A DNA stretch of 64,000 bases, from positions 62,001-126,000 of the forward strand of contig NZ_JAKRRW010000014.1 in assembly GCF_026191635.1 (NCBI RefSeq), in the 5' to 3' direction. How positions within the stretch are numbered: the first letter of the stretch is position 1; every line of letters starts with the position of its first letter. Origin of the DNA: Photobacterium obscurum. GTDB taxonomy: Bacteria > Pseudomonadota > Gammaproteobacteria > Enterobacterales > Vibrionaceae. Below are positions 44,277 through 53,860 of the stretch, piece after piece. The translations under genes were made by a program, and so were the position numbers. The notes below the pieces were generated by a model. It did not search any database. It had not been told where the DNA came from and was given only the letters and a program-made list of their open reading frames with translations.

Positions 44277-44445
44277 TAGAGGCTAGGTATATTAGGGAGC
44301 TGGATCCTAGAAACGTGTTCCTAGAGGGAAGTGTTGATGATTTCGGGGGAAGTGGATAATCGTTAGAGAAAGAAAGCTCCTCCCCTTCATCAGGGGAGGG
44401 AACTAGAGCCCGCTCTTTCTAGGTACAAGGAACCAGTCTCTTGGA
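44277..44445. repeat. CTAG-rich element between pilA and nadC
   Basis: GGCTAGG, GGATCCTAGAAAC, GTTCCTAGAGGG, GGAACTAGAGCC and TTTCTAGGTAC occur in a gene-free gap. They share the vocabulary of the other CTAG-type elements here but are less regular. Confidence 0.75.
44379..44399 (-). terminator. Hairpin after nadC, probable terminator
   Basis: CCTCCCCT and AGGGGAGG form a perfect 8-bp stem with loop TCATC. In the minus direction it is followed by GAGCTTTCTTTCTC, a pyrimidine-rich tail. Confidence 0.6.
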
Positions 44446-44451
44446 ATTTAG

Positions 44452-45414
<963 letters not shown>

Positions 45415-45435
45415 TCATACATGGAGGGGCGGGAA

Positions 45436-45523
45436 GATCCTAGATCTTGGATCCTAGTTCCTGGGAAAAGCGGGGAGCTAGGTTCTAGGAAAAGCAGGTC
45501 CTAGGAAGAACAAGAGCTTGACA
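45436..45523. repeat. CTAG-rich heptad-type element upstream of ampD
   Basis: CCTAGAT, CTTGGAT, CCTAGTT and CCTGGGA follow each other in 7-base steps, then CTAGGTT and CTAGGAA. The segment GGTCCTAGGAAGAACA (45497-45512) is identical to one at 53688-53703 after lpdA. CAAGAGCTTGACA (45511-45523) differs by one base from 53726-53738. Confidence 0.88.
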
Positions 45524-45551
45524 CAACTCTTTAGCTGTTGAAATCTGCCTT

Positions 45552-45663
45552 CAGTACCCAGTACCCAGTACCCAGTACCCAGTACCCAGTACCCAGTACC
45601 CAGTACCCAGTACCCAGTACCCAGTACCCAGTACCCAGTACCCAGTACCCAGTACCCAGTACC
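45552..45663. repeat. (CAGTACC)16 heptanucleotide tandem array
   Basis: Sixteen perfect head-to-tail copies of CAGTACC cover exactly 112 bases with no interruption. The array ends 21 bases before the ampD ATG and just upstream of its ribosome-binding site AGGA (45674-45677). The unit is non-coding and lacks the unique spacers of a CRISPR array. Perfect identity points to recent expansion or active slippage. Confidence 0.97.
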
Positions 45664-45684
45664 TGAGAATCACAGGATGAATAA

Positions 45685-46239
45685 ATGTTAACAATCAACA
45701 ACGATCACTGGCTTGAGGGCGTTAAGCATGTGCCGTCACCGTTTTTCGATCAACGTCCAGATAGCCAAGATATCTCGCTGCTGGTGGTGCACAACATCAG
45801 TCTGCCGCCGGGGCAGTTTGGCGGACCGTATATCGAGCAGCTGTTTACCGGTCAGCTGAATCCGGACGAACATCCCTATTTCGGGTTAATTTCAGGCTTT
45901 CGCGTCTCAGCTCACTGTTTAATTAGAAGAAATGGCGGTATTATCCAGTTCGTACCGTTTGACTGTCGCGCCTGGCATGCAGGAGTTTCGCAATTTGCCG
46001 GCCGTGATAAGTGCAATGATTATTCTATTGGTATAGAACTGGAAGGAACGGACACCCTCCCTTATACCCAAGCTCAGTACGATACACTGACAGAGCTGAC
46101 CCGGGTTATTATTCGTCGTTACCCTGACATCGATGCTTCGCGGATCACCGGCCATGAGTTTATTGCGCCGGGGCGCAAAACGGATCCCGGTCTTTCTTTT
46201 GACTGGCGGGCGTTTAAAACAGCGCTGCTGGAAAAGTAA
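45685..46239 (+). CDS. ampD: 1,6-anhydro-N-acetylmuramyl-L-alanine amidase AmpD
   Basis: AmpD is the cytoplasmic zinc amidase that cuts the peptide from anhydromuropeptides during cell-wall recycling. In species with AmpR its loss raises AmpC beta-lactamase. The 184 residues equal the usual length, with zinc ligands His36 (VVHNISLPPG), His157 (TGHEFIAPG) and Asp167 (KTDPG). AGGA lies 7 bases before the ATG. ampE, the usual partner downstream, is absent and pdhR follows. The 16-copy heptamer array stands directly upstream. Confidence 0.96.
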   Translation: MLTINNDHWLEGVKHVPSPFFDQRPDSQDISLLVVHNISLPPGQFGGPYIEQLFTGQLNPDEHPYFGLISGFRVSAHCLIRRNGGIIQFVPFDCRAWHAGVSQFAGRDKCNDYSIGIELEGTDTLPYTQAQYDTLTELTRVIIRRYPDIDASRITGHEFIAPGRKTDPGLSFDWRAFKTALLEK

Positions 46240-46258
46240 TTGACTACGACTGACAAGA

Positions 46259-46295
46259 GGTCTGGAGCAAATTGGTCAGACCATTAATGATTTTT
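46259..46295 (+). terminator. Weak hairpin after ampD
   Basis: GGTCTG (46259-46264) and CAGACC (46277-46282) can pair around a 12-base loop, followed by ATTAATGATTTTTT. The right half overlaps a PdhR-like sequence, ATTGGT-CAG-ACCATT (46271-46285), so the two readings compete. Confidence 0.4.
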
Positions 46296-46458
46296 TCACT
46301 CTTCTCTCTATTTCTTACTGTTAATTAATAGTAACTGGCGTGTGTTAATAAGTTTTCACAAAATGAAATCTTTGTTAAACGTGCGCTTGTTCTATGATTT
46401 GCATCAAGTTGCCAGTAGACATCCTCAATTATTTCTGTAAACTTTCCTTCCAGAATTT

Positions 46459-46475
46459 AATTGGTATTACCAATT
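46459..46475 (+). promoter_or_regulatory. PdhR operator upstream of pdhR
   Basis: AATTGGT-ATT-ACCAATT is a perfect palindrome with a 3-base centre. It matches the known E. coli PdhR consensus ATTGGTNNNACCAAT. It lies 54 bases before the pdhR start, as expected for autoregulation of pdhR-aceEF with release by pyruvate. Confidence 0.88.
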
Positions 46476-46529
46476 ACCCGCAATCGGGTTCACTGAAACA
46501 CTATAAGTACAAGAACCATAAAGAAAAAA

Positions 46530-47303
46530 ATGACTTATAAACGAATTCGCCAACCCAAGCTCTCCGATGCCATCGAGCAGGAAATTGAGCGCCTGATCCT
46601 CGAGGGCATCTTGTCCCCGGGTCAGCAGCTGCCGCCTGAGCGCGAGTTGGCTAAGCAATTCGACGTTTCACGTCCTTCTGTGCGAGAAGCAATCCAGCGT
46701 CTTGAAGCCAAAAAACTCCTGACTCGCCGTCAGGGCGGTGGCACCTTTGTGACCGAAAAGCTATGGCAGAGCTTTTCTGAACCGTTGCTGGACTTGCTTG
46801 GTGCTAACCCGGAAGCCCAATTAGATTTACTTGAGTCTCGCCACGCCCTCGAAGGCCTGGCTGCGTATTACGCGGCACTGCGAGGCAACGAAGAAGATTT
46901 CACTCGTATCCGTGACTGCCATACACGGATACAAGACGCTCAGCAGCAAGGCGATCTCAAAGCCGAAGCTAACGCGGTAATGCAGTACCTGATTGCGGTG
47001 ACCGAGTCCGCACATAATGTCGTACTGCTTCATATCATCCGCAGCCTTGCCCCATTGTTAGAGCAAAACGTATTACAAAACTTTGAGCTCCTGAACCGCC
47101 GCCAAGATGTGGTGGAGAAGGTGCGAAAGCATCGAGCCGATATTGTGCAAGCGATTGTTTCTGGTGAGCCAGAAAAAGCCCGTGAAGCATCGCATGCACA
47201 TTTGGCTTATATCGAGGAAACCCTGTTGGATTTATCGCGTGAAGATAGCAGACGTGAACGCTCTCTTCGTCGGATTCAACAACGCAAGGACGGGCTGGAT
47301 TAG
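46530..47303 (+). CDS. pdhR: Pyruvate dehydrogenase complex repressor PdhR (GntR/FadR family)
   Basis: PdhR represses the pyruvate dehydrogenase operon until pyruvate binds. The 257 residues have an N-terminal winged helix (about 10-75, [22 protein letters not shown] and RRQGGGTFV) and an all-helical FCD ligand domain (about 95-230). The length is close to E. coli (254). It is followed by aceE after 82 bases, and the operator upstream fits feedback control of the whole block. Confidence 0.96.
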   Translation: MTYKRIRQPKLSDAIEQEIERLILEGILSPGQQLPPERELAKQFDVSRPSVREAIQRLEAKKLLTRRQGGGTFVTEKLWQSFSEPLLDLLGANPEAQLDLLESRHALEGLAAYYAALRGNEEDFTRIRDCHTRIQDAQQQGDLKAEANAVMQYLIAVTESAHNVVLLHIIRSLAPLLEQNVLQNFELLNRRQDVVEKVRKHRADIVQAIVSGEPEKAREASHAHLAYIEETLLDLSREDSRRERSLRRIQQRKDGLD

Positions 47304-47385
47304 TACCCCTCATATAAGCCGAGGGTGGTAGTAAACAGTCGCGACATTGTTAGTTTTGTAGATTATCAACGAAAGGATAGATCGC

Positions 47386-50049
47386 ATGTCTGAAGTCATG
47401 AAAAATGACGTTGACGTACTTGAAACTCAAGAGTGGCTAGAAGCTCTTGAATCAGTCGTTCGTGAAGAAGGTGTAGAGCGTGCACAGTACCTGCTTGAGC
47501 AAGTTCTGGATAAAGCGCGTTTAGACGGTGTAGATATGCCAACGGGCATGACTACTAACTACATCAATACGATTCCAGCTGCACAAGAGCCTGCGTATCC
47601 TGGTGATACTACTCTTGAGCGTCGTATCCGTTCCATTATCCGCTGGAACGCAATCATGATCGTACTACGTGCTTCTAAGAAAGATTTAGACCTGGGTGGC
47701 CACATGGCTTCTTACCAGTCTGCTTCTGCTTTCTACGAAGTATGTTTCAACCACTTCTTCCGTGCACCAAACGAAGTAGATGGCGGCGACTTGGTTTACT
47801 ACCAGGGCCACATCTCTCCAGGTATCTATTCTCGTGCATTTGTTGAAGGTCGTCTGACTGAAGAGCAGCTAGACAACTTCCGTCAAGAAGTTGATGGCAA
47901 AGGTATCCCTTCATACCCGCACCCTAAACTAATGCCTGAGTTCTGGCAGTTCCCGACTGTTTCTATGGGTCTTGGCCCTATCTCGGCTATCTATCAAGCT
48001 CGTTTCCTGAAGTACCTTGAAGGTCGTGGCCTTAAAGACACTTCTGCTCAGCGCGTATACGCGTTCCTGGGTGACGGTGAGATGGATGAGCCAGAATCAC
48101 GTGGTGCAATCTCTTTCGCAGCGCGTGAGAAACTGGACAACCTATGTTTCCTAATCAACTGTAACCTACAGCGTCTTGACGGCCCGGTAATGGGTAACGG
48201 CAAGATCATCCAAGAGCTAGAAGGCCTATTCAAAGGTGCTGGCTGGAATGTGGTTAAAGTGGTTTGGGGCAACAACTGGGATGCGCTACTAGCGAAAGAC
48301 ACTACCGGTAAGCTTCTTCAGCTAATGAACGAAACTATCGATGGCGATTACCAAACATTCAAATCTAAAGATGGCGCATACGTACGTGAGCACTTCTTTG
48401 GTAAGTACCCAGAAACAGCTGCACTAGTTGCAGACATGACTGATGACGAAATCTTCGCACTTAAGCGTGGTGGTCACGAGTCTTCTAAGTTGTTCGCGGC
48501 GTTCAACAACGCAAAAGAAACTGGCGGCAAACCAACTGTAATCCTAGCGAAAACTGTTAAAGGTTACGGTATGGGTGAAGCAGCTGAAGGTAAAAACATC
48601 GCTCACGGCGTGAAGAAAATGGACATGACACATGTTCAGCACTTACGTGATCGTCTAGGTCTAGAAGATCTAGTTTCTGACGAAGACATGAAGAACCTTC
48701 CATACCTGAAACTGGAAGAAGGTTCAGCAGAGTACAACTACCTGCATGCTCGTCGTAACGCGCTGCACGGTTACACACCTAAGCGTCTGCCTAAGTTCAC
48801 TCAAGAGTTCAAAGTGCCTGAGCTCGATGCATTTGCCCCTCTACTAGGTGAGCAGAAGCGTGACATCTCTACCACTATGGCTTACGTACGTACGCTAAAT
48901 ATCCTTCTGAAAGATAAAGGTATTGGTAAAAACATCGTACCAATCATTTGTGATGAAGCGCGTACATTCGGTATGGAAGGTCTATTCCGTCAGGTTGGTA
49001 TCTACAACCCACACGGTCAAGAATACACACCTGAAGACCGCGGCGTAGTTTCTTACTACAAAGAAGCGACTTCTGGTCAGGTTCTACAAGAAGGTATCAA
49101 CGAGCTTGGCTCAATGGCATCTTGGGTTGCTGCTGCTACATCTTACAGCACAAACGATCTGCCAATGATCCCATTCTACATCTACTACTCAATGTTCGGT
49201 TTCCAACGTGTTGGCGACATGGCATGGCTAGCAGGTGACCAACAAGCACGTGGCTTCCTACTTGGTGCTACTGCAGGTCGTACAACGCTAAACGGTGAAG
49301 GTCTACAGCACGAAGATGGTCACAGCCACATCATGGCTAACACTATTCCTAACTGTATCTCTTACGACCCAACGTTCGCTTACGAAGTAGCGGTAATCAT
49401 GCAAGACGGTATCCGTCGCATGTACGGTGAGAACCAAGAGAACGTGTTCTACTACCTAACGGTAATGAACGAAAACTACGCAATGCCAGCAATGCCAGAA
49501 GGCGCTGAAGAAGGCATCCGTAAGGGTATCTACAAGCTAGAATCTTACGCAGGCGATAAGAAAGTTCAGCTAATGAGCTCTGGTACTATCATGAACGAAG
49601 TACGTAAAGCGGCTCAAATCCTAAGCGACGACTACGGTGTTGCATCTGACATTTACTCTGTAACTTCATTCAATGAACTTACACGTGACGGTCAGGATGT
49701 TGAGCGTTTCAACATGCTACACCCAGAAGCAGAGCAGAAAGTTCCTTACATCACGTCTGTGATGGGTACTGAACCTGCAATCGCTGCAACTGACTACATG
49801 AAGAACTACGCAGAGCAAGTACGTGCATTCATGCCTTCTGAGTCTTTCAAAGTTCTTGGTACTGATGGTTTCGGTCGTTCTGACAGCCGAGAGAACCTAC
49901 GTCGCCACTTCGAAGTTAACGCAGGCTACGTAGTAGTTGCAGCGCTAACTGAACTGGCTAACCGTGGTGATGTTGAGAAATCAGTAGTTGCTGAAGCAAT
50001 TGCTAAATTCAACATCGACGCTGACAAGATCAACCCGCTATACGCGTAA
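47386..50049 (+). CDS. aceE: Pyruvate dehydrogenase E1 component AceE
   Basis: AceE is the homodimeric, thiamine diphosphate-dependent E1 that decarboxylates pyruvate and transfers acetyl to the lipoyl arms of AceF. The 887 residues equal the E. coli length. The thiamine-binding segment GDGEMDEPESRGAI with NLCFLINCNLQRLDGPV follows the family pattern. Codon use is among the most biased in the window, with many CTA leucine and CGT arginine codons, indicating high expression. aceF starts 13 bases after the stop. Confidence 0.99.
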   Translation: MSEVMKNDVDVLETQEWLEALESVVREEGVERAQYLLEQVLDKARLDGVDMPTGMTTNYINTIPAAQEPAYPGDTTLERRIRSIIRWNAIMIVLRASKKDLDLGGHMASYQSASAFYEVCFNHFFRAPNEVDGGDLVYYQGHISPGIYSRAFVEGRLTEEQLDNFRQEVDGKGIPSYPHPKLMPEFWQFPTVSMGLGPISAIYQARFLKYLEGRGLKDTSAQRVYAFLGDGEMDEPESRGAISFAAREKLDNLCFLINCNLQRLDGPVMGNGKIIQELEGLFKGAGWNVVKVVWGNNWDALLAKDTTGKLLQLMNETIDGDYQTFKSKDGAYVREHFFGKYPETAALVADMTDDEIFALKRGGHESSKLFAAFNNAKETGGKPTVILAKTVKGYGMGEAAEGKNIAHGVKKMDMTHVQHLRDRLGLEDLVSDEDMKNLPYLKLEEGSAEYNYLHARRNALHGYTPKRLPKFTQEFKVPELDAFAPLLGEQKRDISTTMAYVRTLNILLKDKGIGKNIVPIICDEARTFGMEGLFRQVGIYNPHGQEYTPEDRGVVSYYKEATSGQVLQEGINELGSMASWVAAATSYSTNDLPMIPFYIYYSMFGFQRVGDMAWLAGDQQARGFLLGATAGRTTLNGEGLQHEDGHSHIMANTIPNCISYDPTFAYEVAVIMQDGIRRMYGENQENVFYYLTVMNENYAMPAMPEGAEEGIRKGIYKLESYAGDKKVQLMSSGTIMNEVRKAAQILSDDYGVASDIYSVTSFNELTRDGQDVERFNMLHPEAEQKVPYITSVMGTEPAIAATDYMKNYAEQVRAFMPSESFKVLGTDGFGRSDSRENLRRHFEVNAGYVVVAALTELANRGDVEKSVVAEAIAKFNIDADKINPLYA

Positions 50050-50062
50050 GAGGCAATAAAAC

Positions 50063-51979
50063 ATGGCAATCGAAATTAATGTACCTGACATCGGTGCGGA
50101 TGAGGTTGAAGTAACTGAGATTCTTGTAAGCGTTGGCGACAAGGTTGAAGAAGAGCAGTCACTGATCACTGTAGAAGGCGACAAGGCTTCTATGGAAGTA
50201 CCAGCTTCTCAGGCGGGTATCGTTAAAGAAATCAAAGTTGCGGAAGGCGACACAGTTTCTACCGGTTCTCTAATCATGATTTTCGAAGCCGAGGGTGCTG
50301 CAGCTGCAGCACCTGCTCCTGCGGCTGAAGCAGCACCTGCTGCTCCAGCTCCAGCAGCAGCGGCTCCTGCAACTTCAGAGCTTAAAGAAGTTCACGTACC
50401 GGATATCGGTGGCGACGAAGTTGAAGTAACTGAAATCATGGTTGCAGTTGGCGACAGCATCGAAGAAGAGCAGTCTCTTCTAACTGTTGAAGGCGACAAA
50501 GCATCAATGGAAGTACCAGCACCATTTGCCGGTACGCTAAAAGAGATCAAAGTAGCAGCAGGCGATAAAGTATCGACTGGCTCTCTTATCATGATCTTCG
50601 AAACAGCAGGTTCATCACCTGCAGCAGCTTCAGCAGCAGCTCCAGCAGCAGTAGAAGCGCCAGCGGCGGCTCCTGCAGCATCGGCTGCGAAAGAAGTAAA
50701 CGTGCCGGACATCGGCGGTGATGAAGTAGAAGTTACTGAAATCATGGTTGCTGTTGGCGATACAGTGGAAGAAGAGCAATCTCTGATCACTGTTGAAGGT
50801 GACAAGGCTTCTATGGAAGTTCCTGCACCATTCGCGGGTACGGTTAAAGAAATCAAGATTGCAGCTGGTGACAAAGTGTCAACTGGCTCACTGATCATGG
50901 TATTCGAAGTGGCTGGCGCAGCTCCTGCTCCGGCAGCCGGTCCAGCGGCGGCAGCACCTGCAGCAGCGCCAGCGAAAGCGGCACCTGCTCCAGCGGCAGC
51001 TCCAGCAGCAACCGGGACGCCGGCCGCTGGTGATTTCCAGGAAAACAACGAGTACGCACACGCGTCTCCAGTTGTTCGTCGTCTAGCTCGTGAGTTTGGC
51101 GTTAACCTATCTAAGGTTAAAGGTACTGGCCGTAAGCAACGCATCCTGAAAGAAGACGTACAGAACTTCGTTAAAGAAGCGCTTAAGCGCCTTGAGTCTG
51201 GTGCTGCGGCAGCTGGCAAAGGCGACGGTTCTGCGCTTGGTCTACTACCATGGCCGAAAGTTGACTTCAGCAAGTTCGGTGAGACTGAAACTAAGCCTCT
51301 ATCTCGCATCAAGAAGATCTCTGGCGCTAACCTGCACCGTAACTGGGTAATGATCCCTCACGTTACACAGTGGGACAACGCAGATATCACTGCTCTGGAA
51401 GCATTCCGTAAAGAGCAGAACGCGATTGAAGCTAAGAAAGATTCAGGCATGAAGATCACTCCTCTTGTGTTCATCATGAAAGCGGCAGCTAAAGCACTTG
51501 AAGCATTCCCTGCGTTCAACTCTTCGCTATCTGAAGACGGTGAAAACCTAATTCTTAAGAAGTACGTGAACATCGGTATTGCTGTTGATACGCCGAATGG
51601 CCTGGTTGTTCCTGTCTTCAAAGACGTGAACAAGAAAGGTATCTACGAGCTATCTGAAGAGCTAATGGCTGTATCTAAGAAAGCACGTGCTGGTAAGCTA
51701 ACTGCTGCAGATATGCAGGGTGGCTGTTTCACTATCTCTAGCCTTGGTGGCTTGGGTGGTACTGCATTCACACCAATCGTGAACGCACCAGAAGTAGGTA
51801 TCCTAGGTGTATCTAAGTCTGAAATGAAACCAGTATGGAACGGCAAGGACTTTGAACCTCGCCTAATGCTTCCTCTATCACTGTCTTACGATCACCGCGT
51901 GATCGACGGTGCTGAAGGTGCACGCTTCATTACTTACCTAAACGGTTGTCTATCTGATATCCGCCGTTTGGTGCTTTAA
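50063..51979 (+). CDS. aceF: Pyruvate dehydrogenase E2 component AceF (dihydrolipoyl acetyltransferase)
   Basis: AceF forms the 24-mer core of the complex. Three lipoyl domains carry the lysines Lys41, Lys146 and Lys248, each in the motif [12 protein letters not shown], joined by Ala/Pro linkers. A peripheral-subunit-binding domain (about 330-370, [19 protein letters not shown]) and the catalytic domain with [15 protein letters not shown] follow. The 638 residues compare with 630 in E. coli. The three lipoyl modules are about 105 residues apart and similar at the DNA level, so in-frame recombination between them is possible. Confidence 0.98.
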   Translation: MAIEINVPDIGADEVEVTEILVSVGDKVEEEQSLITVEGDKASMEVPASQAGIVKEIKVAEGDTVSTGSLIMIFEAEGAAAAAPAPAAEAAPAAPAPAAAAPATSELKEVHVPDIGGDEVEVTEIMVAVGDSIEEEQSLLTVEGDKASMEVPAPFAGTLKEIKVAAGDKVSTGSLIMIFETAGSSPAAASAAAPAAVEAPAAAPAASAAKEVNVPDIGGDEVEVTEIMVAVGDTVEEEQSLITVEGDKASMEVPAPFAGTVKEIKIAAGDKVSTGSLIMVFEVAGAAPAPAAGPAAAAPAAAPAKAAPAPAAAPAATGTPAAGDFQENNEYAHASPVVRRLAREFGVNLSKVKGTGRKQRILKEDVQNFVKEALKRLESGAAAAGKGDGSALGLLPWPKVDFSKFGETETKPLSRIKKISGANLHRNWVMIPHVTQWDNADITALEAFRKEQNAIEAKKDSGMKITPLVFIMKAAAKALEAFPAFNSSLSEDGENLILKKYVNIGIAVDTPNGLVVPVFKDVNKKGIYELSEELMAVSKKARAGKLTAADMQGGCFTISSLGGLGGTAFTPIVNAPEVGILGVSKSEMKPVWNGKDFEPRLMLPLSLSYDHRVIDGAEGARFITYLNGCLSDIRRLVL

Positions 51980-51997
51980 GGTTTCACATCCGCAACG

Positions 51998-52101
51998 CCA
52001 TGCTTGTAACAGCAAGCATGGAATTGTTGTCTAGCTCACAGGCTATAGCAATTTAGTTTTCAGTTTGTTAACACCTCTGTAAAATCGTTGGCAAACTGAA
52101 A
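51998..52101 (+). other. Two stem-loops between aceF and lpdA
   Basis: The first stem, CCATGCTTG/CAAGCATGG (51998-52021), has 9 perfect pairs and a 6-base loop, without a strong U-run. The second, TTTCAGTTTG/CAAACTGAAA (52058-52101), has 10 perfect pairs and a 24-base loop. They could act as a partial terminator or RNase processing site that separates lpdA expression from aceEF, since LpdA also serves other complexes. The function is inferred. Confidence 0.55.
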
Positions 52102-52153
52102 CAAGAAACTTGCACGTACCTGTTAGGGATAAAAGACTTACAACGAGGTCATG

Positions 52154-53584
52154 ATGAGTAAAGAAATTAAAGCCCAGGTAGTGGTGTTGGGTTCAGGCCC
52201 TGCTGGTTATTCTGCGGCATTCCGTTGCGCGGACTTAGGTCTAGATACGGTTCTAATCGAAAAATACAGCACTCTAGGTGGTGTATGTCTGAACGTGGGT
52301 TGTATCCCATCTAAAGCTCTTCTTCACGTAGCTAAAGTTATCGAAGAAGCGAAGGCAATGGCTGATCACGGTGTTGTGTTCGGTGAGCCGCAAACAGACA
52401 TCAACAAGATCCGTCTGTGGAAAGACAAAGTAATTACTCAGCTAACTGGCGGTCTTGGCGGTATGGCCAAGATGCGTAAAGTTAACGTAGTTAACGGTTA
52501 CGGTAAATTTACCGGTCCTAACACGATTGTTGTTGAAGGCGAAGACGGTCAGACGACTGTTAGCTTCGACAACGCGATCGTAGCGGCGGGTTCTCGTCCT
52601 ATCGAGCTACCATTTATTCCGCACGAAGATCCACGTATCTGGGACTCAACTGACGCGCTAGAGCTGAAAGAAGTTCCTGAGAAACTGCTTGTAATGGGCG
52701 GCGGTATCATCGGCCTGGAAATGGGTACGGTTTACCACGCACTAGGTTCTCAGATCGACGTTGTTGAAATGTTCGATCAGGTGATCCCAGCAGCTGATAA
52801 AGATATCGTGAAAGTATTCACGAAGCGCATCAAGAAGAAATTCAATCTGATGCTGGAAACCAAAGTTACTGCAGTTGAAGCGAAAGAAGACGGTATCTAC
52901 GTTTCAATGGAAGGTAAGAAGGCACCAGCTGAGCCAGTACGCTACGATGCGGTTCTTGTGGCTATCGGCCGTGTACCAAACGGTAAACTGCTAGATGCAG
53001 AGAAAGCAGGTATCGAAGTTGACGAGCGTGGCTTCATCAATGTTGATAAGCAGATGCGCACTAACGTTGCTCACATCCACGCTATCGGTGATATCGTTGG
53101 CCAGCCAATGCTTGCTCACAAAGGTGTGCATGAAGGCCACGTCGCTGCTGAAGTTATCTCTGGTAAGAAGCACTACTTCGATCCTAAAGTGATTCCTTCA
53201 ATTGCCTACACTGAGCCAGAAGTGGCATGGGTTGGTAAGACAGAGAAAGAAGCGAAAGCAGAAGGTATCAACTACGAAGTTGCGACTTTCCCATGGGCAG
53301 CCTCTGGCCGTGCAATCGCTTCTGACTGTGCTGACGGTATGACGAAGATGATTTTCGACAAAGACACGCACCGTGTGATCGGTGGTGCTATCGTTGGTAC
53401 TAACGGTGGTGAGCTTCTTGGTGAAATCGGTCTGGCGATCGAGATGGGTTGTGACGCAGAAGATATCGCGTTGACTATCCACGCTCACCCGACACTGCAC
53501 GAATCTGTAGGTCTAGCTGCAGAAGTGTTTGAAGGTTCAATCACTGACCTGCCAAACGCAAAAGCGGTTAAGCGTAAGAAGTAA
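52154..53584 (+). CDS. lpdA: Dihydrolipoyl dehydrogenase LpdA (E3)
   Basis: LpdA reoxidises the lipoyl groups of the pyruvate and 2-oxoglutarate dehydrogenases and of the glycine cleavage system. The 476 residues have the FAD-binding GSGPAGYSAAFRCADLG, the redox-active disulfide Cys45-Cys50 (GGVCLNVGC), the NAD-binding GGGIIGLEMGTVYHALG, and the C-terminal His-Glu pair in HAHPTLHESV. ATG codons stand at 52151 and 52154; the second is 5 bases after GAGG and gives the usual MSKEIKAQ start. A strong terminator follows. Confidence 0.97.
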   Translation: MSKEIKAQVVVLGSGPAGYSAAFRCADLGLDTVLIEKYSTLGGVCLNVGCIPSKALLHVAKVIEEAKAMADHGVVFGEPQTDINKIRLWKDKVITQLTGGLGGMAKMRKVNVVNGYGKFTGPNTIVVEGEDGQTTVSFDNAIVAAGSRPIELPFIPHEDPRIWDSTDALELKEVPEKLLVMGGGIIGLEMGTVYHALGSQIDVVEMFDQVIPAADKDIVKVFTKRIKKKFNLMLETKVTAVEAKEDGIYVSMEGKKAPAEPVRYDAVLVAIGRVPNGKLLDAEKAGIEVDERGFINVDKQMRTNVAHIHAIGDIVGQPMLAHKGVHEGHVAAEVISGKKHYFDPKVIPSIAYTEPEVAWVGKTEKEAKAEGINYEVATFPWAASGRAIASDCADGMTKMIFDKDTHRVIGGAIVGTNGGELLGEIGLAIEMGCDAEDIALTIHAHPTLHESVGLAAEVFEGSITDLPNAKAVKRKK

Positions 53585-53607
53585 TTCTTGCTGCTTGAGC
53601 TGATATG

Positions 53608-53634
53608 AAAAAAGCGCCTTCGGGCGCTTTTTTT
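53608..53634 (+). terminator. Terminator of pdhR-aceEF-lpdA
   Basis: AAAAAAGCGCC and GGCGCTTTTTTT form a stem with a TTCG loop and a seven-T tail, 23 bases after the lpdA stop. Confidence 0.95.
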
Positions 53635-53645
53635 GTGTTTGCAAG

Positions 53646-53785
53646 AGCGGGCTCTGGACCCTAGAACCTAGTTTCTAGAAGAAGTACGGTCCTAGGAAGA
53701 ACAGGTCCTAGGTTTCTAGGTAGAGCAAGGGCTTGACATGCTTCTGAGGTTTGGTGAGCTTGTTTGCAGGACCCAGGATCTAGTT
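53646..53785. repeat. CTAG-rich element between lpdA and the chemoreceptor gene
   Basis: CTAGAAC, CTAGTTT and CTAG (53661-53678) are in 7-base steps. GGTCCTAGGAAGAACA (53688-53703) matches 45497-45512 exactly, and GGAAGAACAGGTCCT (53695-53709) matches 60993-61007 with one difference. CAAGGGCTTGACA (53726-53738) parallels the copy upstream of ampD. Confidence 0.88.
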
Positions 53786-53790
53786 CCGTA

Positions 53791-53817
53791 AAAAATAAAG
53801 GAGAGCCGAAGCCCTCC
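53791..53817 (-). terminator. Terminator of the chemoreceptor gene
   Basis: In the minus direction GGAGGGC-TTCG-GCTCTCC forms a 7-bp stem with one G-T pair, followed by TTTATTTTTT. Confidence 0.85.
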
Positions 53818-53860
53818 TCATTCATATTTCTTGCCGCGAAGCATATTGCTTCTCGCAACC

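Larger units (their letters stand above)
43987..44451 (-). other. pilA upstream region and nadC downstream region
   Basis: About 465 bases. The left half is A/T-rich and must contain the pilA promoter; no sigma-54 GG/GC pair or sigma-70 pair was convincing. AAAAACTCAGTTT occurs twice as a direct repeat (44099-44111 and 44143-44155), 44 bases apart. The right half holds a CTAG-rich element and a hairpin after nadC. A 67-codon plus-strand frame in the A/T-rich half is not called. Confidence 0.6.

Noticed and set aside
44076..44279. 67-codon plus-strand frame in the pilA upstream region
   Set aside because: No ribosome-binding site, A/T-rich composition, aromatic-rich peptide without a pattern; it covers the likely pilA promoter.
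45552..45663. Possible CRISPR array
   Set aside because: The units are 7 bp, identical and contiguous, with no unique spacers and no cas genes nearby.
45677..45691. Four-codon frame MNKC overlapping the ampD start
   Set aside because: It shares the ampD ribosome-binding region, but such overlaps arise easily by chance. It is worth a glance only if ampD proves translationally regulated.
50392..51312. 306-codon open frame antisense to aceF
   Set aside because: It is a mirror of the Ala/Pro-rich lipoyl repeats; its Ala/Ser/Thr/Pro-rich translation has no domain, and the sense gene is certain.
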